64,000 nt of DNA from Lujinxingiaceae bacterium (GTDB lineage Bacteria; Myxococcota_A; Bradymonadia; Bradymonadales; Bradymonadaceae), in the NCBI GenBank assembly GCA_013697635.1, contig JACCWM010000198.1, forward strand, positions 1-64,000, written 5' to 3'. Shown here in pieces: positions 26,393 to 33,668 of the stretch (position 1 is the stretch's first letter; the number at the start of each line of letters is the position of its first letter). Position numbers and translations under genes: made by a program. Below the pieces are notes generated by a model. That model worked only from the letters and a program-made list of their open reading frames with translations, made no database searches and had not been told where the DNA came from.

Positions 26393-27865
26393 CTAGGCCT
26401 TGATGCCGGGGATCTCGCCGCCAGCAGGCTTATTGTGATTGAGCCCGCCCTTGTGGCCAAAATCATCGATGAGCGAGCCGTCGTCTTTGCGAACGCCCAC
26501 GGCGTTGAGGATCGTGTTGAAGAGCTGATTGTGGGGCACGAAGCCGCCCGAGGCCGTGGTGCCGGTTGCCCGAGCATCGACGTAGACGCCTTGCTTGAGG
26601 TAGCCGCCGCCGCTGCCGGCGATCACCATCGGCAAGTTCGAGTAGCCGTGAGCAATGCCGTTGGCCAGATCGTTGGTCCAAAGCGCGACGGTGTCGTCGA
26701 GCACCTGGTATTCTTCGAGGCGCTCGATCAGGTATTTGAACCAGCGCGCGTGAATGCGGTCGATCTGATGGTGCTTGTGGGCGGCGTTTTCGATCGCTGC
26801 ACCTTCGGCGCCGTCGCTTTGGATGCGATGCGAAATCCAATGGAACTGAAAGCGCGAGCCGGTGGTCTCGTAGGTGGTGTGGTCGTTGCCGTTGCCGATC
26901 TGGAGGGTGGCCGCGCGCTTAAGATCGCAGGAAAACGCCAGCGCCGTGATGTCCATCATCATGTAGAGCATTTGCTGGGCGCGATTGGCGTCGCGCCATT
27001 CACCGGAGGCGCCGGTGGCCTCAATCGACTTCCAATCGGTCTCGGGCAAATGGCAGGCGAGCATGCGCTCCTCGAGCTCGCGAATCGAGTTCTGGTGCAG
27101 ATCAAGGCGCGAGCGATCGGCCGTGCTCAACGCCGTCTTGCGGCGCAGGCTCTCGAATTGCTCACGAAGCAGATCGTTGACGCTCTTTCGCTGGGTGACG
27201 ACCTGGTTATACAAAAGATCGTCACGGGTGTCGTCGGGATGACCGAAGAGCGATTTGTAGACCTCCCAGGGATTGCGCTCGGCGGCGCGAAGGCGCGCGT
27301 TGGTCTCGCCGGGCAGCGGCGGTGCATAGGAGAGCACCTCGTTCAAGTAGCTGCTGGTGAATCCGCCAAGCAGCGTGAGCGGCTCAGGGTTGTTGGGATT
27401 CATCTTGCGCTCGATCAAATAATCGATCGATTCGCCCGTGGCCAAGGAGCGGTTGACCGCCGGATACTCCGAGGGAGGTGTGGCGGTCAGACACTGGTTG
27501 CCACCACCGGAGTGACCACAGCCGTTGCCAGGAAAAGTGTAGCGCGTGCCGTCGACGATGAGCAGCTTGTCGGCGTGATCGGCAAGCTCGCCTACCGCGC
27601 GCATGTCGCCCTGAGCGTCCACTCTTTGCAGCATTTGCTTTGTGAGCTGGCCGCGCTCAAAGGGCCAAAAGCGCTCCGGCTCGTTGCTGGTCGCTTGCTG
27701 GACGCCGTTGCCGCTTCGAAGGCAGACGAAGTAGACCGGAGGTTTATTGTTGGCGTAGGCCGGATTGGCGTGAATCAGGCCTTCGAGAAAAGGCAGAGCC
27801 ATGACGACGCCAGCGCTGCCGCGCAAAAAAGTGCGGCGGTTCATCGGGGCTTTCCACTTTTTCAT
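26393..27865 (-). CDS. DUF1552-family Tat-exported protein
   Basis: Uncharacterised exported protein of 490 residues. The N-terminus has a twin-arginine motif (NRRTFLRG) followed by a hydrophobic stretch (GVVMALPFLEGL). Conserved-looking blocks are YFVCLRSGNGV, GNGCGHSGGGNQCLT, ERNPWEVYKSLFG and HARWFKYLIERL. DUF1552 proteins in myxobacteria and planctomycetes are typically encoded beside DUF1592/1588-type proteins, as here. The start ATG overlaps the stop of the upstream partner by four bases and follows GAGGAGACAGA. It is closely related along its whole length to the protein at 33669-35225. Function unknown; the pairing suggests a joint role in the envelope. Confidence 0.88.
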   Translation of the reverse strand: MKKWKAPMNRRTFLRGSAGVVMALPFLEGLIHANPAYANNKPPVYFVCLRSGNGVQQATSNEPERFWPFERGQLTKQMLQRVDAQGDMRAVGELADHADKLLIVDGTRYTFPGNGCGHSGGGNQCLTATPPSEYPAVNRSLATGESIDYLIERKMNPNNPEPLTLLGGFTSSYLNEVLSYAPPLPGETNARLRAAERNPWEVYKSLFGHPDDTRDDLLYNQVVTQRKSVNDLLREQFESLRRKTALSTADRSRLDLHQNSIRELEERMLACHLPETDWKSIEATGASGEWRDANRAQQMLYMMMDITALAFSCDLKRAATLQIGNGNDHTTYETTGSRFQFHWISHRIQSDGAEGAAIENAAHKHHQIDRIHARWFKYLIERLEEYQVLDDTVALWTNDLANGIAHGYSNLPMVIAGSGGGYLKQGVYVDARATGTTASGGFVPHNQLFNTILNAVGVRKDDGSLIDDFGHKGGLNHNKPAGGEIPGIKA

Positions 27866-29676
27866 TCTGTCTCCTCGTTCAAAACGGTGGCGCGGGTTAC
27901 GAAGATGTCGTTGACGACGAGCAGAACCAATATATCGCGAATCTTGGCCAGGCCAGCCTCGGAGGCCTGACCGATGCGGGCGATGAGCGGCTCGTCTTTC
28001 TCGGTCGGAACGCGTCCGTAGGCGTACTCGAACCAGTGGCGCGTATAGCAATCGTGGGCGTTAGGGCTTTGAGCAACGAGCGTGCTGAACTCGACACCGT
28101 CCTGAAAGGGAAAGCTGCCGTGGCGAAAGTGCAAGACGCCGCTGGCATCGACCGGGTAGCCGTTCTCCATCTGCTGATAGCCGCCGATCGCATTGTAGTT
28201 CTCGAAGGCGAAGCCGGCCGGGTTGATGAAGACACCGTGGCAGGTGCCGCCGCAGCCTTTGGTGGCATCGGTGACGCGCTCACGATTGGTGTTTCCGACG
28301 ATCACGGGGGGCAGCTCGACCTCGTCAGGAATCGGCCCCAGATCCGTACACAAGACGTGCAGGTTGATGAAGACGCCGCGCTTGATCGAGTTTTGTTCAA
28401 AGGCCGTGGACTTGTAGGAGAGAAAACCCAGGCGCGTGAGCAGACCAGCACGCTCGTTGGGATCGAGATCGACGCGTTTGAACTCCTCGCTGAACTCGCC
28501 AGACAAGCCGTAGATCGCTGCAAGCGGCTCGTTGACGAAGCTGTGCGGCGAGAGATAGAGCGCCGAGATGTCACCGGCCTCGTCATCAAAGATGATGTCC
28601 TTGATGAAGAGCTCCATCTCCTTGCGCATGGCCTGGGCGACCTCAGCGTTGAACTCGGGGAAGAGATCAGCGTTTTTCTCCATGTCGCTGAACTTGTCCA
28701 GGAGCAAGAGCTGGTTGTGGAATTCGGCGACCATGTTCTGGGCACGCTCATCGTTGACCATGCGCCGCGCGTGCAGCTCAAGGCTCGCGCGGTTGTTGAG
28801 CTCGCCGGCTGCCGCCGCCGCAAAGAGGGTGTCGTCGGGCATCGTCGACCAGAGCCCGAAGGCAAGCTTCGAGGCACGCTCGTAGGCGTCAAGCGCGACA
28901 CGCGGCTGGGTCTGGGAGTGGGTGAGCTCGGTGCGGTAGAGAAAGCTCGGTGACTGCAAGAAGACGCGCAGCACGAGCTCGACGCCTTGCAAGAAGGCGT
29001 CGCCCTGGCCCATCTGCGAGGGCGCGCTCATGAAGAGGGCTAGGTGGCTTGCGAGCTCTTCGTCATCGAGTGGGCGACGGTAGGCACGCTGGCCAAATTC
29101 TTCGATGAAGGCGCGCGCGCGCGCCTCGAGCTCGTCGGGCGCGTTGGCGGGCATGATAAGCTCAAGCGCCTCAGGGCTTGAGGCGACCTCGCTTGCGAGC
29201 CTCTCGGCGGCCTCGCGGTAGTGCTCCCACAGGCGCGGGTTGACCTCGAGGATGTTGACGTTGTTGTCGAATATGCCAGCCGAGGGCGGGTCCGCAAGGA
29301 AATTGCCGGCCATCTCGGGCCGGACCGTGCGACGCAACAAATCGCGCACCGTGTTCTCCCACTGCTCATGGGTTAGACGCGTAAAGCGTGGCGGCGAGCT
29401 GGACAGGGGTTCGCGACAGGCAGGCCCCTCACAGGGCAAGTCCGGAAAATCCGGATTGACCGTGTGCACCGTATCTGGAGCAAAACCAGCGTCAGCGCTG
29501 CCGGTGTTGTTGCCGGTGTTGTTTCCGGTGTTGTTTCCGGAGTTGTTACCGGTGTTGTTGTTGGCTGGCTTTGGCGTCGTCGGACCATCGCCGTTGACGA
29601 TGGTCAAATCACCGTCGAGACATCCAACGCTCAACGCAAGGCCCAGCACCAAAATCAAGCTGAGGGTTTGTTTCAT
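27862..29676 (-). CDS. DUF1592/DUF1588-type lipoprotein with cytochrome-like CX3CH motif
   Basis: Lipoprotein of 604 residues (lipobox SVGC) with a low-complexity linker of (GNNT) repeats and then the domain series seen in DUF1587/1592/1588/1585 proteins. Landmarks are RLTHEQWENTVRDLL (first domain), RPLDDEEL, SPHSFVNEPLAAIYGL, CGGTCHGVFINPAGFAFENY and CYTRHWFEYAYGR. In the family the Cys-Cys-His region usually reads CxxCH, suggesting covalent haem; here it is CX3CH. I chose ATG 29676 (MKQTLS), seven bases after GAGAGG; the in-frame ATG at 29697 has no such site. A good promoter lies just upstream, so this is the first gene of the run DUF1592, DUF1552, serpin, pseudokinase, kinase. Confidence 0.88.
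   Translation of the reverse strand: MKQTLSLILVLGLALSVGCLDGDLTIVNGDGPTTPKPANNNTGNNSGNNTGNNTGNNTGSADAGFAPDTVHTVNPDFPDLPCEGPACREPLSSSPPRFTRLTHEQWENTVRDLLRRTVRPEMAGNFLADPPSAGIFDNNVNILEVNPRLWEHYREAAERLASEVASSPEALELIMPANAPDELEARARAFIEEFGQRAYRRPLDDEELASHLALFMSAPSQMGQGDAFLQGVELVLRVFLQSPSFLYRTELTHSQTQPRVALDAYERASKLAFGLWSTMPDDTLFAAAAAGELNNRASLELHARRMVNDERAQNMVAEFHNQLLLLDKFSDMEKNADLFPEFNAEVAQAMRKEMELFIKDIIFDDEAGDISALYLSPHSFVNEPLAAIYGLSGEFSEEFKRVDLDPNERAGLLTRLGFLSYKSTAFEQNSIKRGVFINLHVLCTDLGPIPDEVELPPVIVGNTNRERVTDATKGCGGTCHGVFINPAGFAFENYNAIGGYQQMENGYPVDASGVLHFRHGSFPFQDGVEFSTLVAQSPNAHDCYTRHWFEYAYGRVPTEKDEPLIARIGQASEAGLAKIRDILVLLVVNDIFVTRATVLNEETE
29501..29560 (-). repeat. Five 12-base repeats coding the Asn/Gly/Thr linker
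   Basis: Five in-frame copies of a unit near CCGGTGTTGTTT (plus-strand reading) encode the NNTG-type linker between lipid anchor and first domain of the DUF1592-type lipoprotein. The linker probably spaces the domains from the membrane. Copy number may vary between strains. Confidence 0.85.
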
Positions 29677-29711
29677 GTTGCCCTCTCGTGGGTTCATGTA
29701 GGTCGAGAGGG

Positions 29712-29740
29712 AGAATAGCGACCCGAGAACGACACGTCAA
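29712..29740 (-). promoter_or_regulatory. Sigma-70-like promoter of the DUF1592-serpin-kinase operon
   Basis: On the minus strand, TTGACG (29735-29740), a 17-base spacer and TATTCT (29712-29717). It lies 35 bases before the chosen start codon. The promoter of the second DUF1592 module (37011-37039) has the same -35, the same spacer length and a similar -10, and both continue into a CTCTC-rich leader. Confidence 0.6.
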
Positions 29741-29833
29741 ATCAAGCCCTCGGCGCCCTGGCTGGTGCAACGCCAGGTTTTACCCGGCCACCTTGTCGAC
29801 AAAAAAATCAATGAAATCAGCACTTTAGCGCCT

Positions 29834-30520
29834 TCAGAAGATTCCCTCCAGACCGGCGCCCGCGGAAAAGGGAATGCGAAAGATCAATCCGAGCGTCAGC
29901 GTCGTCAGGTTTCGGTCCGTCAACCACGCCCGCGAGCCCTCGAGCACCAGGCCCAACCCGAGCTCGCCATAGCTGTAGCTCGAGCCGCAGAAGGTCGAGG
30001 CCGAGAGCCGCCGGCCGCCGCGAACACCGGCCTCGCAGCCAGTCGTCGTCGCGTTGGTAAAGTCTACCACCTCGAACAACAAGCGCGCGCTGGCCGCCGG
30101 CCCGTGCGAATTGGCGCCGATCACCGATTGGTAATGGCCGCGAAAACCGCCGCCTACGCGCAGCGCTGAGTGCCTCCTATTCCAGATCATCAGTGGTGTC
30201 AGCCCCAACACGTCGATGAAGGCGCCGTGCACAAGCGCTGCGCTGGCCAGATGAAGCTCATAGCCAAGGCCGACATCGATCGGCCGATCGATCGTGTGCT
30301 CGATGAGCTGGAAGGGGTAGAGCCCGGCGCGAATGGGCAGGATGGTCTCGAGCTGACCATCGTTTTCGGGCGAGCCAGCGCGCATGCCCATGGTCACGTC
30401 AAGCGCGATGGGCGGCGTCACCCAGGCCACCGGCACACAGGCACTCAGCGAGAGGAGCAGGGTCGCAACGAGGACCAACTTCGATGAGATGTTCACAAAC
30501 TGCCTTTTGAAGTCGATCAA
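29834..30520 (-). CDS. Putative outer-membrane lipoprotein, unknown
   Basis: Protein of 228 residues with a signal peptide ending in a lipobox (LSAC). The mature part is rich in Gly, aromatic residues and alternating hydrophobics (GLGYELHL, RVGGGFRGHYQ, GELGLGLVLEG) and ends in a hydrophobic residue (GIF). This resembles a small beta-barrel, but the family is not recognised. Two Cys near residues 163 and 178 may form a disulfide. It begins 10 bases after the CAP-protein stop, so the two are probably cotranscribed. It ends 157 bases before the start codon of the DUF1592 operon, with that promoter in between. Confidence 0.6.
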   Translation of the reverse strand: MIDFKRQFVNISSKLVLVATLLLSLSACVPVAWVTPPIALDVTMGMRAGSPENDGQLETILPIRAGLYPFQLIEHTIDRPIDVGLGYELHLASAALVHGAFIDVLGLTPLMIWNRRHSALRVGGGFRGHYQSVIGANSHGPAASARLLFEVVDFTNATTTGCEAGVRGGRRLSASTFCGSSYSYGELGLGLVLEGSRAWLTDRNLTTLTLGLIFRIPFSAGAGLEGIF

Positions 30521-30530
30521 TCGGCCAAGA

Positions 30531-31208
30531 TCACGGCGTCATGAACAGCCCTGTCAGATAGTAGCCTTGTTCGGACCTGACGATGCCCAGGGCGCCATGG
30601 GTGATTTCCGGGGTAAGAATGTTCTTGCGGTGGCCGGGCGAATCCATCCAACCGCGATGAGCGAAGGCCATGTTGGGGGTCAGGGCGATGTTCTCGGCCG
30701 CCCTGTTAAAGCTCAAGCCGCGCGCCTTCATGCGGGTGAACGGATCTTGGCCATCGGGGCCGACGTGGTCGAAGTAGTTTTTGTCTTTCATGTCTTTGGA
30801 GTGGGCGCGGGCGACCCAGACCAGGCGCAAATCGCACTGCAGCGGCGCCAACTTGCGTTGCACGCGCTCGCAGTTGGCGAGGCGAAACATCAAGGTCTCG
30901 AAATCGTCGCCGCAGCGTTGGCCGCGATCCGCGCGCACCTCGGTCCATGTGCCGCGCGGCACATCTTCGGAATAGTCGCCGGCCAGTCCGCTGGCGTCGA
31001 TATCGTCGATCGTGCACTGCACGTTTTTCGAGCGGGCGGCCTCCTTCCAGTCGCCGCCGGTGGCTTCGCGGGCAATACCCTCGGGAACGCTGACCATGGT
31101 CGCGACCGGTTCGCCTCTCGAGCCACTCGTGCACGAAGCTGCGAGCAGGGCGGTGAGGACCCAAAAGAGCGTGCGAATAAAATGGGGCGATCGTCTGCGC
31201 GTTTTCAT
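30531..31208 (-). CDS. CAP/SCP-domain lipoprotein
   Basis: Secreted lipoprotein of 225 residues (lipobox LAASC, Cys 26) with a C-terminal CAP (cysteine-rich secretory, antigen 5, PR-1) domain. Visible motifs are RAHSKDMKDKNYFDHVG, ENIA and WMDSPGHRKNIL, which include the His and Glu residues of the CAP cavity. Bacterial CAP proteins are poorly understood; roles in envelope binding or proteolysis have been proposed. A Cys-containing stretch of about 80 residues separates the anchor from the domain. Start is ATG 31208 (MKTRRR) or ATG 31217. A palindromic hairpin (31263-31292) lies upstream. Confidence 0.85.
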   Translation of the reverse strand: MKTRRRSPHFIRTLFWVLTALLAASCTSGSRGEPVATMVSVPEGIAREATGGDWKEAARSKNVQCTIDDIDASGLAGDYSEDVPRGTWTEVRADRGQRCGDDFETLMFRLANCERVQRKLAPLQCDLRLVWVARAHSKDMKDKNYFDHVGPDGQDPFTRMKARGLSFNRAAENIALTPNMAFAHRGWMDSPGHRKNILTPEITHGALGIVRSEQGYYLTGLFMTP

Positions 31209-31262
31209 CGGGACCATTGTCGCGCAAACTCGGGCGCCTGCCAACTGGCGAGTCCGCAAACG

Positions 31263-31292
31263 CCGAAGGGCCGCATCAATGCGGCCCTTCGG
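31263..31292. terminator. Hairpin between M15 lipoprotein and CAP genes
   Basis: A 14-base perfect stem CCGAAGGGCCGCAT (31263-31276) with its complement (31279-31292) and a two-base centre. It lies 27 bases beyond the stop of the minus-strand M15 lipoprotein gene. No T-run follows, so it may be a terminator of lower efficiency or an mRNA end stabiliser. Confidence 0.55.
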
Positions 31293-31319
31293 GGGATGTC
31301 ACAAACTTTCAGGGAGCGC

Positions 31320-32933
31320 TCAGTTGATCAGTTCACCGCTGGGATTGCTGATCGTGAACTTGCGTGACGCACCGTTCTTTACGGCCGGTGCCGTCGATTG
31401 CAGGGTCATGCGCTTGTCGCCCACGGTCACATCAACGGTGAAGGGCACGGACTTGGTGCCCGAGTAGTTGACGGCCCAGACCTGGTAGTTGCCTTGCGTT
31501 GCCGCCCTGGTCCAGTAGACCGACTCCATCTGGAGCTTGGTGCTGGTGGCGCAGGTGCTGCCAATGCAAGAATCCGAATCGAACTGACCGCCGTCGGCGA
31601 TGTTGCGGTTGCGGTACCACAGTTTCTCACCGCTGGGCGTGAGCACGTGGATGTCCAGGTCGGTGTTCGCCTCCCAGGTCAGCGTGAAACGCAGCGAGCC
31701 ACTCTTGACGCAGGCCTTGTTGACGCACTCGGCGGCGCCGGTGCACTGCGCATCGGAGGTGCAGGTGTTCGTGGTCGGCTGAGTCGGCTGAGTCGGTGTG
31801 GTCGGGTTGGTCGGCTGCGTGGTGGCCGGCGGCGTCGAGCCACTGCAAACCTGCGGGCTGACCGTCTTGCCGGCGCGGTACTCCCAGTGCCAGGCTTCGC
31901 TGGGCACGGTGCGGCGAAAGCCGTAGTTGGCGGCGTTGCGGTTGAGCCAGTTGAGCACGCCCGGGGCGCGGGTATTGAGATCGAGTGCCAGACCGTTTTG
32001 GTGGTTGCTGCGACCTGGGCGAGCGGCCAGGTTGCCGTTGTTGCAGCGCTTGCTCAGGTAGCAGTTGTACAGGTACTGCTGCTCCGCCATCGTGCGAAAG
32101 CCACTGATGACCTGCAGCTTGACGCCGTTCCTGGCGGCGGCCAGACGCATCTTCTCATAGGCTGAGCCGGTGTTGAGGCCGACGTTCTTGCCGTCCATCT
32201 TGATCACGGTGATGTCGGCCAGGCGGTTGCCACCGGAGTAGGCGGCCATCTTCGTCTTGGCGCAGCTCGTGATCAGCGCCTGGTGCAGCACCCTCAACTC
32301 ACCGCTGCGCGTGCTCAGGTCGTCGTCGCCCTGGGCATCCGCTTCGCCAAGCGCGAGGTAGTCGGCATCGTCGTAGAGCTCGGAGTCATCCTCGTGCTCG
32401 TGGCTGTGGTCGTGCGCTTCCAGGTTATCGCTGAAGAATTCGAGGCGAAGATACTCGAGGGCCGCCGCGGAGCGAAAACGAAAGGCCACGCCGGGCTCGA
32501 CCAGGTTGATGATGCCGCCGTGCATTCCGGCGTAGGCGTGCTCGGGAGCGAAGGTCGTCCACTCGGTCCAAAACCCACCGGCATCATAGACCTGGTATTG
32601 CAAGTTCAGAAGCTCGCCGCTGACAAACACCTCGACACCGCGAAACGGTCCCTCGGTAAACAGCTCGACGGGCTGGCTCTCACCGTAGGCGGCGTCGAAG
32701 TCGACGTACTCGAAGTCGAATACCTGGCCCATCAAGCCGGCTTCGATGGCCTCGCTGTGCTCGCCCTCACCGGTGAAGTCGGTCTGGTCCGGGTTGGCCG
32801 ACGTTGCATTCGAGCTGCCGCCGTAAACCACCTGAGACTCGGTGCAGCCGATGCCGCTAAGCAGGAAAACCGCAATCAGGCCCAGTGCCATGAATCGGGT
32901 CGCGTTCTTGAGAGAATGATGGTTCGAGTTCAT
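31320..32933 (-). CDS. M15 (VanY-like) peptidase lipoprotein with C-terminal DUF2135-like domain
   Basis: Lipoprotein of 537 residues (lipobox SGIGC, Cys 30). Residues about 60-170 and the M15 peptidase domain (about 215-365) closely match those of the protein at 4461-7109, including SNHQNGLALD (H311, D318) and AWHWE (H349), and there is again an acidic/His linker (HDHSHEHEDD). Here, instead of SLH repeats, a Thr/Pro/Gln linker leads to a short Cys pair (CTSDAQC...CVNKAC) and then a beta-rich domain beginning LRFTLTWEANTDLDIHV that resembles YfaP/DUF2135. AAGGAGATG lies upstream of the ATG at 32933. Peptidoglycan or surface peptide hydrolysis is likely. Confidence 0.85.
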   Translation of the reverse strand: MNSNHHSLKNATRFMALGLIAVFLLSGIGCTESQVVYGGSSNATSANPDQTDFTGEGEHSEAIEAGLMGQVFDFEYVDFDAAYGESQPVELFTEGPFRGVEVFVSGELLNLQYQVYDAGGFWTEWTTFAPEHAYAGMHGGIINLVEPGVAFRFRSAAALEYLRLEFFSDNLEAHDHSHEHEDDSELYDDADYLALGEADAQGDDDLSTRSGELRVLHQALITSCAKTKMAAYSGGNRLADITVIKMDGKNVGLNTGSAYEKMRLAAARNGVKLQVISGFRTMAEQQYLYNCYLSKRCNNGNLAARPGRSNHQNGLALDLNTRAPGVLNWLNRNAANYGFRRTVPSEAWHWEYRAGKTVSPQVCSGSTPPATTQPTNPTTPTQPTQPTTNTCTSDAQCTGAAECVNKACVKSGSLRFTLTWEANTDLDIHVLTPSGEKLWYRNRNIADGGQFDSDSCIGSTCATSTKLQMESVYWTRAATQGNYQVWAVNYSGTKSVPFTVDVTVGDKRMTLQSTAPAVKNGASRKFTISNPSGELIN

Positions 32934-33115
32934 GGTCTCATCTCCTTGCTCAGGGGCTTGCGGTCCATCCGCGCCTACTGTGTGTTGATGTAGGTGCATG
33001 TCTGGTGCCAACATACCCCAGAAAGATGTAATCGACCGAAAATAGCCTCTTTCGCCCACCCATGGCCGGTTTGTCGCCCCAAAGTGCTCAGGAACGTGTG
33101 CCACATTGTCTCACC

Positions 33116-33149
33116 GTGGGGTCAGGTGAGACCGCCCGCCAGACCCCAC
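33116..33149 (-). terminator. Weak hairpin after the AgmX/PglI-like gene
   Basis: GTGGGGTC (33116-33123) pairs with GACCCCAC (33142-33149), six bases past the stop codon at 33155. The 18-base loop and lack of a T-run make it only a candidate end for the second DUF1592/DUF1552 transcript. Confidence 0.3.
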
Positions 33150-33154
33150 TGAGG

Positions 33155-33607
33155 TCAGTTGGCCTGGGGTGCAAAGTCGAAGGGATAGCGCACGTTGATG
33201 ACGCCCCCACCTTGGGGGGCTTCAAACTCGAGATCGCCGACGTTGACAAGCAAGCAGTCATGCAGCGCGGCGTCGTGCAAGGTGGTGGCATCGCCGAGTT
33301 CACTCATCTGCACACGCCCCGCTCCGCTCTCGGCACTGATCGTAAAGGCCAACACGATGCGGCCATCGGCCTCGGGAAAGTCTTTGAGCGTTTGCTCGTA
33401 GCATTGTTTGGCAAGCGGCTTGAGCGCCTCGATGCCTTCGAGAATCGCCTCGCGAGAGAGCACACCACTGGGCTCTTCATCGCTGTGCGCCTCCTCTTCG
33501 CTGGCGGTACCTGGCAACGCCTCGCTCGCGGCCCTGGCGAGCGCCTCGACGCTGACCTGAGACGGCTGGGGGGCCGCTCTCGCCGGCCCCAAGCTCTGCA
33601 CGCTCAT
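33155..33607 (-). CDS. Small AgmX/PglI C-terminal-like protein
   Basis: Protein of 150 residues with a disordered acidic first half and a C-terminal domain of about 95 residues (LAKQCYEQTLKDFPEADGRI ... VINVRYPF) that resembles the AgmX/PglI C-terminal domain of myxobacterial gliding and TonB-like proteins. No signal peptide is visible. The ATG at 33607 lacks a clear ribosome site, and the frame stays open for at least 60 bases upstream without another start, so the N-terminus may be wrong or the gene may be a fragment of a longer ancestor. It starts 61 bases after the DUF1552 stop and is probably the third gene of that transcript. Confidence 0.65.
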   Translation of the reverse strand: MSVQSLGPARAAPQPSQVSVEALARAASEALPGTASEEEAHSDEEPSGVLSREAILEGIEALKPLAKQCYEQTLKDFPEADGRIVLAFTISAESGAGRVQMSELGDATTLHDAALHDCLLVNVGDLEFEAPQGGGVINVRYPFDFAPQAN

Positions 33608-33668
33608 CTGCCAGCGCCGGTGATGGGTCGGAGGTGCTGCGCAGCCACACGATGGCGAGCCCTGGTTA

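Noticed and set aside
25559-27970. Open frame of 803 codons on the plus strand
   Set aside because: It is antisense to the serpin and DUF1552-type genes. There is no domain, no ribosome site, and the composition is typical of a reversed GC-rich gene.
29501-29560. Regular short repeats considered as a CRISPR array
   Set aside because: The 12-base units are contiguous without spacers and are in frame, encoding the Asn/Gly linker.
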